From CAYSDH01 sp964429805 (GTDB lineage Bacteria; Bacteroidota; Bacteroidia; Flavobacteriales_D; JABDKJ01): a stretch of 5,335 nt of DNA. A program made the position numbers and the translations under genes. The notes beneath the pieces are model-generated. The model was given only the letters and a program-made list of their open reading frames with translations. It had not been told where the DNA came from and made no database searches. Where the stretch lies: assembly GCA_964429805.1 (NCBI GenBank), contig CAYSDH010000122.1:1-5335 (forward strand), given 5' to 3'. Every line of letters starts with the position of its first letter. The stretch's first letter is position 1. This document shows, in pieces, positions 1 through 5,142 of the stretch.

Positions 1-106
1 TAGGTAAAATAAATTAATGAAAAAGGACTTGTTTTTCAGCTCAGTTCTGTGTTGTGCTTAGTTTTCATTTCGCTATCAATGTACGATTTTCAATTCGCAG
101 GTTACG

Positions 107-1027
107 TTAAAGAATTTCTATCAATTCGTACTGTCCAGTTTTTCCTTTTAGAGTAGTTCGATGGATTCTATGCACTGGATAGGTGTATTCTATTTCCGCA
201 TAGGCCTCTTCAGACAATAATAAATCGGTTCCAAATTCTTTATTGGCACTCTCTATTCGACTAGCGTAATTCACGTTGTCACCAATGACTGCCAACTTTC
301 TCATTTCACCAGTGTCGAATGGTCCGACAATAACATTTCCAAAGTGAATTCCAGCTCGGATGTCAAATTCGCTATTGAAGTTCTCAGTCAAGTACTTATT
401 GAATCCATTGAGTTTCTTTTTCATTCCTTCTATTGCCAGAATGGCATCCAGTACTGAATTGTCTGTTTTCTCACATTCGCCAAACACCGCGAGTATACCA
501 TCTCCAGCTACATCGCTGATGATGCCACGGTTCATTTTGATGACCGTGTTCATGATTCGATAATAACGACTGAGTACATGAACTATATCATATGGTGGAA
601 ACTTCTCAGCGAAGGAACTGTACTTGACAATGTCTATGAACACGATGGTCAACTTCTGCTGCTTACCTACGATGACTTCCGATTCGGTACTGAACTGTTC
701 CGATATGATGTCTAGATCCATCTCATCGCCTACCATTCTTCTGATTGATATGTCGCCTTTTATTTTGGTTTGACATGCTAGCCTAATCTCCGCTGGAAAT
801 TTGAGTTTTTCAGCCATATTTGCCTCCTCTTCATTGCGAGGGTGGCAGTGCTCGATGCCCTCCGTAATACTCACTCTACATGTTGAGCATTTTGCATTTC
901 CACCACAAGCATGCATATGATCTATACCTGAGGCTAAAGTCGACTCCAGGATTGTCGCTACTTTACTACTGGGAATTGATCTTCCTTCTCTGAATAGCTT
1001 AATGTCGTACGTTCCATTCTCAATCAT
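107..1027 (-). CDS. Ferredoxin-fused class III adenylate/guanylate cyclase
   Basis: This 306-residue soluble protein joins two domains. Residues 1-100 form a [2Fe-2S] ferredoxin domain: Cys41, Cys47 and Cys50 give C-x5-C-x2-C in the stretch HACGGNAKCSTCRV, and Cys85 in RLACQT is the fourth ligand. Residues 124-306 form a class III nucleotide cyclase domain: FIDIVKYS carries the first metal Asp (Asp132), VAGDGILAVFG the second (Asp176), and IGDNVNYASRIES carries the transition-state Asn253 and Arg257. Both sets of core residues are present, so an active enzyme making a cyclic nucleotide from ATP or GTP is expected. The positions that usually select the purine appear to be Asp172 and Ala246 rather than the usual Lys and Asp/Thr, so cAMP versus cGMP cannot be assigned. 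There is no signal peptide or membrane segment. The ferredoxin part may make activity depend on redox state (inference). The start ATG follows a terminator, so it is a separate transcription unit. Confidence 0.93.
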   Translation of the reverse strand: MIENGTYDIKLFREGRSIPSSKVATILESTLASGIDHMHACGGNAKCSTCRVSITEGIEHCHPRNEEEANMAEKLKFPAEIRLACQTKIKGDISIRRMVGDEMDLDIISEQFSTESEVIVGKQQKLTIVFIDIVKYSSFAEKFPPYDIVHVLSRYYRIMNTVIKMNRGIISDVAGDGILAVFGECEKTDNSVLDAILAIEGMKKKLNGFNKYLTENFNSEFDIRAGIHFGNVIVGPFDTGEMRKLAVIGDNVNYASRIESANKEFGTDLLLSEEAYAEIEYTYPVHRIHRTTLKGKTGQYELIEIL

Positions 1028-1049
1028 ACATCAAATTTTAATAATTATA

Positions 1050-1077
1050 TTCTTGTTATATCAAAGTAAAACAAGAA
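1050..1077. promoter_or_regulatory. Perfect 8-bp inverted repeat upstream of the cyclase gene
   Basis: TTCTTGTT (1050-1057) and AACAAGAA (1070-1077) are perfect inverted copies separated by 12 bases. The repeat begins 23 bp upstream of the cyclase start codon. The spacer holds, on the minus strand, TTACTTTG, which is close to the Bacteroidota -7 consensus TAnnTTTG. A dimeric repressor site over the cyclase promoter is one reading. The right arm also overlaps the T-rich tail of the terminator of the preceding operon, so part of the symmetry may be incidental. Confidence 0.35.
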
Positions 1078-1097
1078 AAGCGGATCATCTGACCCGC
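1067..1097 (-). terminator. Rho-independent terminator after the SnoaL-YHS operon
   Basis: On the minus strand a 7-bp stem, GCGGGTC paired with GATCCGC (one G-T pair, loop AGAT), occupies 1097 to 1080. It is followed directly by the T-rich tail TTTTCTTGTTTTA (1079 to 1067). It lies 28 bp past the stop codon of the YHS gene and before the cyclase start, so it ends the operon and separates it from the cyclase gene. Confidence 0.85.
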
Positions 1098-1124
1098 CTT
1101 CCTGTTACCAAACAACCAATGAAA

Positions 1125-1604
1125 TCAATTATAAGTTGCTTTCAGTTTGCTGTAGTTCTCATCAGCCTTTTTCTTGAGGCCGCTGTGATTGTTCTCGTTC
1201 ATCCAAAGCTGTTGTGCATCGAGTTCGATGTTGTTGAGGAAGAGATAATACTTTCCGTCTTTGACAATGAACTTGTTAGGGTCGACATCGAACTTTGCTC
1301 CAGCGTAACATCCGAATGCGCAGTATCCACCGTATTGAGGAAGGTACTTTGAAGGATTCTTGTCAAAGCGCGCCTTTTGCTCAGCGGAAGTGAAGTAGTA
1401 GAATACCTTCTCATATTCCGACTTGAAGTCCTTGACACCTCGCTGGGCAAGTCCTAGATCCAAGTATGAAACTGGACTGTAGCCTTAAAGGGCGATGTTA
1501 CTATTGTCAATGTTATTGGCCATTTTGTCTTGAGCGACCATCGTCATTGATCCAAAGACTAAGGCGACTGCCATTGCGATATTTCTAATTTTCGTGTTTC
1601 TCAT
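1125..1604 (-). pseudogene. Secreted YHS-domain protein interrupted by an in-frame TAA
   Basis: Read through the stop, this locus encodes about 159 residues in one frame. ATG at 1604-1602 begins MRNTKIRNIAMAVALVFG, a clear signal peptide with likely cleavage after residue 24 (MVA/Q). The frame continues to NSNIAL, meets TAA at codon 40 (1487-1485), and then goes on without a break as GYSPVSYLDLGLAQRG. The rest has the features of a YHS domain: VFYYFTSAEQKARFDKNPSKYLPQYGGYC, then KFDVDPNKFIVKDGKYYLFLN. GYSPVSYL after the stop is part of the normal start of the domain, so the stop lies inside the gene, not before it. A single change from CAA (Gln) or AAA (Lys) would create it. The remaining 119 codons look undamaged, so the lesion is recent, a sequencing error, or read through. 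It lies 41 bp after the SnoaL-like gene, probably in the same operon. YHS proteins of this kind are thought to be metal-related; the substrate is unknown. Confidence 0.85.
1485..1487 (-). other. Premature ochre stop codon in the YHS gene
   Basis: The minus-strand codon is TAA, between CTT (Leu39) and GGC (Gly41). The product would be a 39-residue peptide, about 15 residues long after signal peptide removal. The stop is TAA, not TGA, and Cys is encoded in the GGYC motif downstream, so selenocysteine insertion does not explain it. Confidence 0.9.
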
Positions 1605-1645
1605 GATGTATTTTGTAAATAAATGTGATTAACTGTTCAGTTGAT

Positions 1646-1999
1646 TCATTGTGCGTTGAAGTACTCTTCTCGCACCACTTGACCTTGGTCATTCCATGTG
1701 CGCTTAATGATCTCGTGCCATAGGATTTCGCTACCATCTTTCATGTCAAAGTGAATGTCAAACTCCGAGGCAGAGATATTGCCATCTACTACCGAGCTGA
1801 TCTTATTGATCTTATTCACCTTGGCGATTGCACCAGCAAATCCTTCCATTTTTTCGACCATCTGGGCCTTGTTAGTTGTTGCTACATTGCCGTAGTCTGA
1901 CGTGGTGACGTTGTCAGCGAAGAAGTTCTTCACTGCATTGACGATATCGCCTTGTGACAGCATTGCGTCTATTTCCTGTACTTGATTTCTGATATCCAT
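1646..1999 (-). CDS. SnoaL-like (NTF2-fold) protein
   Basis: This 117-residue cytoplasmic protein has no signal peptide. Its layout fits the SnoaL-like/NTF2 fold: an N-terminal helix pair (residues 5-28, QVQEIDAMLSQGDIVNAVKNFF), a loop with ADNVTTSDYGN, a helix beginning at TTNKAQMVEKMEGF (41-54), and then antiparallel strands: KISSVVDGNISASEFDIHFDMKDGS and EILWHEIIKRTWNDQGQVVREEYFN. The final W-x-DQGQVV-x-EEYF is typical of these small cone-shaped proteins, which can be enzymes or ligand-binding proteins. No catalytic residues can be assigned with confidence and the ligand is unknown. The ATG at 1999 lies 27 bp downstream of a CAnnTTTG box and is the first gene of a probable two-gene operon with the YHS gene. 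The promoter shares an upstream element with that of the SPW gene. Confidence 0.8.
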   Translation of the reverse strand: MDIRNQVQEIDAMLSQGDIVNAVKNFFADNVTTSDYGNVATTNKAQMVEKMEGFAGAIAKVNKINKISSVVDGNISASEFDIHFDMKDGSEILWHEIIKRTWNDQGQVVREEYFNAQ

Positions 2000-2025
2000 G
2001 ATAAATTGTTTTTGTTGTTATGGGA

Positions 2026-2033
2026 CAAATTTG
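2026..2033 (-). promoter_or_regulatory. Candidate -7 box of the SnoaL-YHS operon
   Basis: The minus strand reads CAAATTTG, a 7 of 8 match to the Bacteroidota -7 consensus TAnnTTTG. It ends 27 bp before the SnoaL start codon and lies 19 bp downstream of the shared bipartite element. The SPW promoter has the same arrangement with CATCTTTG, which supports both. Confidence 0.6.
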
Positions 2034-2052
2034 AAGCAGATTTGAGGCTGAG

Positions 2053-2087
2053 GACTTACAGAAAATTCCCTTTTGATGGTACTTTCT
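2053..2087 (-). promoter_or_regulatory. Shared bipartite operator, copy at the SnoaL promoter
   Basis: On the plus strand the element reads GACTTACAGAAAA, 11 variable bases, then TGGTACTTTCT. The copy at 2572-2606 aligns without gaps: 12 of 13, 4 of 11 and 10 of 11 positions match. It abuts the expected -33 region of the promoter, the position of a class II activator site. The tandem AraC protein encoded just upstream is the obvious candidate binder (inference). Confidence 0.7.
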
Positions 2088-2166
2088 GATTTCTCATCGA
2101 GTCGGCCAAAACTCAACTTCCTTTTGCCTCAATTCACTTCGGTTAAAGAATGACCGACTATTGAAT

Positions 2167-2517
2167 TCAAACTGTTTCTGCCTTGTGCAAGCTCACTACT
2201 GAGAGCACCGCAGCACCGTTAATCCAGTAGTAGAACGCATCGATGCCTTCAAATGAAAGCGCAAATGGCGCAATAATGAAGACTATAGCGACCGCAAAAT
2301 CTACCATCAGGTGGATTTTATATGGAATAACACGGAGTACCCCGAGATGATGATCGGTCAGTAAGGTCAGAATGAAAGCTGCTATACCAACGATTACAGA
2401 TAACCAAAGGGCTAATGGATGTGAACCTCCCAGACCTAGTAGAAATGGAAGGGCGATCAAAGCTATCGCAACAGGATAGTCGAGATAAGCATGAATTTGT
2501 TTTGTTACGAATTTCAT
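2167..2517 (-). CDS. Small SPW-repeat-like integral membrane protein
   Basis: This 116-residue protein is almost entirely hydrophobic, with four predicted membrane segments near residues 13-30, 34-54, 70-88 and 93-109. It contains an internal repeat: IHAYLDYPVAIALIALPFLL (residues 8-27) matches IHLMVDFAVAIVFIIAPFAL (68-87). This is the two-repeat plan of the SPW family, although the namesake Ser-Pro-Trp has become LPF and APF, keeping only the proline. The biochemical role of the family is not known. The frame is open 15 codons further upstream to a GTG at 2562, but ATG at 2517 is chosen because the protein then begins MKFVTKQIHAYLDY, as in typical SPW proteins, and because the candidate -7 box (2545-2552) would otherwise fall inside the gene. 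It is co-oriented with the AraC gene, 71 bp downstream of that gene's stop. Confidence 0.85.
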   Translation of the reverse strand: MKFVTKQIHAYLDYPVAIALIALPFLLGLGGSHPLALWLSVIVGIAAFILTLLTDHHLGVLRVIPYKIHLMVDFAVAIVFIIAPFALSFEGIDAFYYWINGAAVLSVVSLHKAETV

Positions 2518-2544
2518 AATTGCAGTATTTGTTTTGTTACACTG

Positions 2545-2552
2545 CAAAGATG
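2545..2552 (-). promoter_or_regulatory. Candidate -7 box of the SPW gene
   Basis: The minus strand reads CATCTTTG, 7 of 8 against TAnnTTTG. It ends 28 bp before the start codon at 2517 and lies 19 bp downstream of the bipartite element, the same geometry as at the SnoaL promoter. Confidence 0.6.
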
Positions 2553-2571
2553 AGATGACCACATGGCCGAT

Positions 2572-2606
2572 GACCTACAGAAAACGCTCTATCCGTGGTA
2601 CTTTTT
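2572..2606 (-). promoter_or_regulatory. Shared bipartite operator, copy at the SPW promoter
   Basis: The plus strand reads GACCTACAGAAAA, 11 variable bases, then TGGTACTTTTT. In total 26 of 35 positions match the copy at 2053-2087. The element overlaps the last codons and the stop of the AraC gene, so half of it is also coding sequence (K-Y-H-G-stop). Its position 55 bp before the SPW start equals that of the other copy within one base. Confidence 0.7.
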
Positions 2607-3677
2607 AGAGAGGAATTCGCTCGGAGTCATGTTAGTATAGTGCTTAAAGAATGTCGTAAAGTGATTGGCCTCATCAAAACCGAGCATTCGAGATACTTCA
2701 GTAATACTCACTGTATCGGTCAAGTGTGACTTCGCAGTTCGTACGATTTGTCTTCGAATCAGTTGACCGATTGAAATCTGAAATTCCTCCTTCACTTTCT
2801 TTGAGAGTGTCTTGATAGACATATTCATCTTTTCGGCATAGAAGTCGACCTTTCGATGGTCTGTATGGAAGTTCTCTAAGAGGTCGAAGAGTTCTTCAGA
2901 AAAGTTCTCCTGAATCTCAAAGTCAGTTCGTTTTCTGAAATCGGCAGGTGTCATGCCAGTAGCCGATTTAAACGAGCGTACGAAGTAGGAAGGATCCTTA
3001 TACCCAAAGTCATAAGCAACTTCTTTGATGCTCTTATTGGTGAAAGCGACATCTTTCTTTACTTCTACCAGTCGCTTGCCACCCATCAAAGACTTAATCG
3101 TTATTCCGACCCTGTCTTTGAACAAAGCTTGAGCGTTGAGTCCATAGTCCCTCATCATGTCCGATAGGTCTGCGTTGGTCAGATGATTTCTATATTGACT
3201 ATCAATGATTTGCTTGACATCGAAGATGACGTGATACTCATCTTTTGACGCTTGAAATGGATTCTGCCAGTACCACTGCTTAGAAGATACATCGATAATG
3301 TCGCTTGAGCTGTTAGTGAAGACGGTGTCATTTAAGTAGCGCTGGCAATCGGCACACTCACTGAAGTTGATATACCCCAGCGAGACCAAATGCTTAAAAA
3401 GAATACGTGTTTCTGGATTGTGAAATAGCTCCTCATCTTCAAAGACAATCTGTCGGATGACAAACTTGTCGGTGAGAAACTTAATGTACTGTCCCTTTTC
3501 TAAGAAGATCAGTTTGTCATCTGGGTCGAAGTATGTCTTAAAATCGACCTCAATCCCTCCACCATCTTCAAGCACGTGATACATGGTCGGTTTGTTGATA
3601 AAGACCACCTTGTTTGCCTCTGGACTGAATTTCTTGACCGAGTCAAGGCTTTTAATCTGTTTAGTTTTTGTGTCCAC
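2589..3677 (-). CDS. AraC-family regulator with two tandem DNA-binding domains
   Basis: This 362-residue protein is a transcription regulator. Residues 22-90 resemble an AraC-type sensor (KLIFLEKGQYIKFLTDKFVIRQIVF suggests a cupin-like strand set). A linker contains a Cys pair (ECADC, 108-111) and KQWYWQNPF (133-141). Two full AraC/XylS domains follow. The first spans about 148-249 and ends SIKEVAYDFGYKDPSYFVRSFKSATGMTPADF; the second spans about 258-357 and ends SITEVSRMLGFDEANHFTTFFKHYTNMTPSEF. Both keep the second helix-turn-helix signature (G-[FY]-x5-F-x3-F-K-x4-M-T-P-x-[DE]-F), so neither looks degenerate. Family members normally carry one such domain. The start is GTG at 3677, two codons after an in-frame TAG; ATG at residue 32 is a less likely alternative because it would cut the sensor part. 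It precedes the SPW, SnoaL and YHS genes and probably regulates them. The inducer is unknown. Confidence 0.92.
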   Translation of the reverse strand: MDTKTKQIKSLDSVKKFSPEANKVVFINKPTMYHVLEDGGGIEVDFKTYFDPDDKLIFLEKGQYIKFLTDKFVIRQIVFEDEELFHNPETRILFKHLVSLGYINFSECADCQRYLNDTVFTNSSSDIIDVSSKQWYWQNPFQASKDEYHVIFDVKQIIDSQYRNHLTNADLSDMMRDYGLNAQALFKDRVGITIKSLMGGKRLVEVKKDVAFTNKSIKEVAYDFGYKDPSYFVRSFKSATGMTPADFRKRTDFEIQENFSEELFDLLENFHTDHRKVDFYAEKMNMSIKTLSKKVKEEFQISIGQLIRRQIVRTAKSHLTDTVSITEVSRMLGFDEANHFTTFFKHYTNMTPSEFLSKKYHG

Positions 3678-3698
3678 TTTCTAAAGTTCTTGTATTAA

Positions 3699-3800
3699 GC
3701 ACAACGGATCAAACTGTATGGACAGTGGCTTGGAAAAGGCTTATCTTTTTTAAGCCGAGCGGGGGCTTTGAGCGGCCATTGTCTATCACAGGTTGTTATA
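3699..3800 (-). repeat. attC-like structured site between the barrel-protein and AraC genes
   Basis: Read on the minus strand, this 102-nt element begins GGCTATAAC (3803-3795), then AACCTGT, and ends CATACAG, 8 spacer bases, GTTGTGC (3705-3699). The arms 3714-3729 and 3775-3791 pair over 16 positions with two G-T pairs and one bulged base. The outer ACAAC (3701-3705) pairs with GTTGT (3792-3796). The loop holds a second hairpin, GGCTTA (3738-3743) with TAAGCC (3751-3756). Conserved ends with an imperfect, bulged stem resemble integron attC sites, but the ends do not match the usual GTTRRRY and RYYYAAC cores. A partner of the same length and plan lies at 5042-5142 in the opposite orientation. 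The element could also act as a terminator for the upstream gene. Confidence 0.6.
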
Positions 3801-5028
3801 GCCTTTTTTCTTTCTTAATCCTTTTTACAAAGCGCTGATTGAAGACATATCCAATTTTTGCCATCCAAATTTCACCTTCCAGTCCCGCTACAGTTTTTTC
3901 ATAGTGCGGATTATTATATCCAAGACTGAGCCTTATTATTCCTTGAGCATAACCCTTTGGCCCACCACGAACATACACTGTCTCTTTATGGCAATCAATC
4001 TTAGGTAGTTTGAAATCAATATTGACGCCATAAGTAAGATAATTTGTCGGCACTAAATTTTCTACGTCATCATAATATTCATCCGAGCTTCCTGCTCCAA
4101 TTCCATAGCCGCCAAATCCGAAGAATGGTGTTATTCCGATTCCATTTCTATCAACGATATTGTAGCCAAGAAAGAGGTCACCTCCTGCGTAAAAGAGTCC
4201 ATCACCCGATTTCCATACCTTTTGATATTCAAACTCTTCTTTTAGCTTCGAAGTGAATCCTCCTCCAAAACCTGCTATAAAATAGATTCTCTCATAGCTT
4301 GCCGATAGTCCTATTGTTATTGGGACACCGTTAGAAAAGTATGTATTGAGATTACCTGTTGGCACAATCAGCCCTGTCAAAGCATATGCACTTAGCCCCC
4401 ATGGTCCCTTTTCATATTCTTGATTAATGTACTTTTCGGAAAAGTCAAGGTATTCGGATTTAGCATTTTCCTCAGTAAAATTCTTTGCTCTTTCTACCAT
4501 CTCTAATGCAAGTTCTTCGTCACAGTAATCCATTTCGTGAATTGAAAACAGCAGGTATGCTTGGAGAAACTCCTTCTCTTCTGTGGTCAAAGAAGAGTTC
4601 TCTATACTTCCCGATATGCTAGACCTATTTTCCTGAACATACTTGGGGAGCGCGAAAAACAAAGAGTCTGGAATTGCTTTTCCTAGTCTATAATATGACT
4701 TGAGTGGTTCTTTTTTGTAATAGTATACTCGATGAGCCTTTATATCCTTTTCATACGCCTGATTCCTCAGAATTACTTCTAGCAGCTCTTTATACCTGCC
4801 GCTAATAAGAAGTAATTGCTCTTCTTCGACCAAGTGGCCAATAGGATGCTGAATTGAAGAGTAATGGTCTATCGATTCAATTTCTTCAACTGCCCCCGTT
4901 TTAATCAATTCTAAGATTTTCGATCGCTCCTTGAGCATGAACATCAGGTCAGAATCCTCCTGATAGTATTGAGCGTACCCTAACCCGCTAAAGCAGAAAA
5001 GTATGATTATAACTAGAACGTGTTTCAT
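3796..5028 (-). CDS. Secreted protein with helical N-domain and probable outer-membrane barrel
   Basis: I do not recognise this 410-residue protein as a named family. It begins with a signal peptide (MKHVLVIIILFCFSGLGYAQ, likely cleavage after Ala19). Residues 27-203 look helical and charged, with tetratricopeptide-like spacing in places (LLLISGRYKELLEVILRNQAYE). From GPWGLSAYALTG (208) to GYVFNQRF (393-400) the sequence alternates hydrophobic and polar residues with many Gly and aromatic positions (ERIYFIAGFGGGFTS, GLFYAGGDLFLGYNI, IGITPFFGFGGYGIGAG, GIIRLSLGYN), as in small outer-membrane beta-barrels. It does not end in an aromatic residue but in a basic tail, VKRIKKEKRL. The codons for the last two residues and the TAA stop overlap the GGCTATAAC end of the structured element at 3795-3803. 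A second such element starts 11 bp upstream of the ATG, so no ordinary promoter fits there. The arrangement suggests a transferable gene unit; the function is unknown. Confidence 0.8.
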   Translation of the reverse strand: MKHVLVIIILFCFSGLGYAQYYQEDSDLMFMLKERSKILELIKTGAVEEIESIDHYSSIQHPIGHLVEEEQLLLISGRYKELLEVILRNQAYEKDIKAHRVYYYKKEPLKSYYRLGKAIPDSLFFALPKYVQENRSSISGSIENSSLTTEEKEFLQAYLLFSIHEMDYCDEELALEMVERAKNFTEENAKSEYLDFSEKYINQEYEKGPWGLSAYALTGLIVPTGNLNTYFSNGVPITIGLSASYERIYFIAGFGGGFTSKLKEEFEYQKVWKSGDGLFYAGGDLFLGYNIVDRNGIGITPFFGFGGYGIGAGSSDEYYDDVENLVPTNYLTYGVNIDFKLPKIDCHKETVYVRGGPKGYAQGIIRLSLGYNNPHYEKTVAGLEGEIWMAKIGYVFNQRFVKRIKKEKRL

Positions 5029-5041
5029 TACTTCAATTGGC

Positions 5042-5142
5042 TATAACGGATAACCTGTAAGGCATGTGCTAAAGGCGGAGCCGCGTGCAGCGCGGTGAGC
5101 GGGCGGTTTTGCGCGAAGCATATGCTATACAGAATGTTGTGC
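5042..5142 (+). repeat. attC-like structured site upstream of the barrel-protein gene
   Basis: On the plus strand this 101-nt element begins GGCTATAAC (5039-5047), then AACCTGT, and ends ATACAG, AAT, GTTGTGC (5136-5142). Arms 5055-5070 and 5117-5132 pair at 15 of 16 positions (13 Watson-Crick, 2 G-T), and ATAAC (5050-5054) pairs with GTTGT (5136-5140) across a 3-base bulge. The loop is GC-rich, unlike the surroundings, and holds a further hairpin, CCGCG (5081-5085) with CGCGG (5091-5095). The ends match those of the element at 3699-3800, while the stem sequence is different but still paired, which points to selection on structure. Its orientation is opposite to that of the other copy. Confidence 0.6.

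Noticed and set aside
360..563. Plus-strand open frame of 67 codons
   Set aside because: It is fully antisense to the cyclase domain, which has clear catalytic motifs on the other strand.
1342..1349. GGTACTTT as a third copy of the regulatory element
   Set aside because: It lies inside YHS coding sequence and the TACAGAAAA block is missing at the right distance.
1002..1352. Plus-strand open frame of 116 codons
   Set aside because: It lies across the cyclase start, the terminator and antisense to the YHS domain; its product shows no domain and it is explained by the minus-strand genes.
1199..1450. Minus-strand open frame of 83 codons
   Set aside because: It is an out-of-frame shadow of the YHS gene, low in complexity and rich in Ser and Thr.
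1461..1463. TTG as the true start of the YHS protein
   Set aside because: The sequence before it in the same frame encodes a signal peptide and the GYSPVSYL start of the domain, so the real start is at 1604 and the stop is a lesion.
1485..1487. Selenocysteine or other recoding at the YHS stop
   Set aside because: Selenocysteine uses TGA, and this stop is TAA. Cys is already encoded at the GGYC position.
1631..1642. AACTGTTCAGTT as a terminator between the SnoaL and YHS genes
   Set aside because: The hairpin is too short, with a tiny loop and no T-tail; the 41-bp gap suits an operon.
2100..2159. Inverted repeat AGTCGGCCA with TGACCGACT between the SPW and SnoaL genes
   Set aside because: The arms are 42 bases apart, one pair is mismatched, and no T-run follows, so it supports neither a terminator nor a clear operator.
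2518..2562. GTG at 2562 as the start of the SPW gene
   Set aside because: The added 15 residues are not membrane-like or conserved in style, and the candidate -7 box lies inside them.
4044..4256. Plus-strand open frame of 70 codons
   Set aside because: It is antisense to the barrel part of the secreted protein and has no recognisable features.
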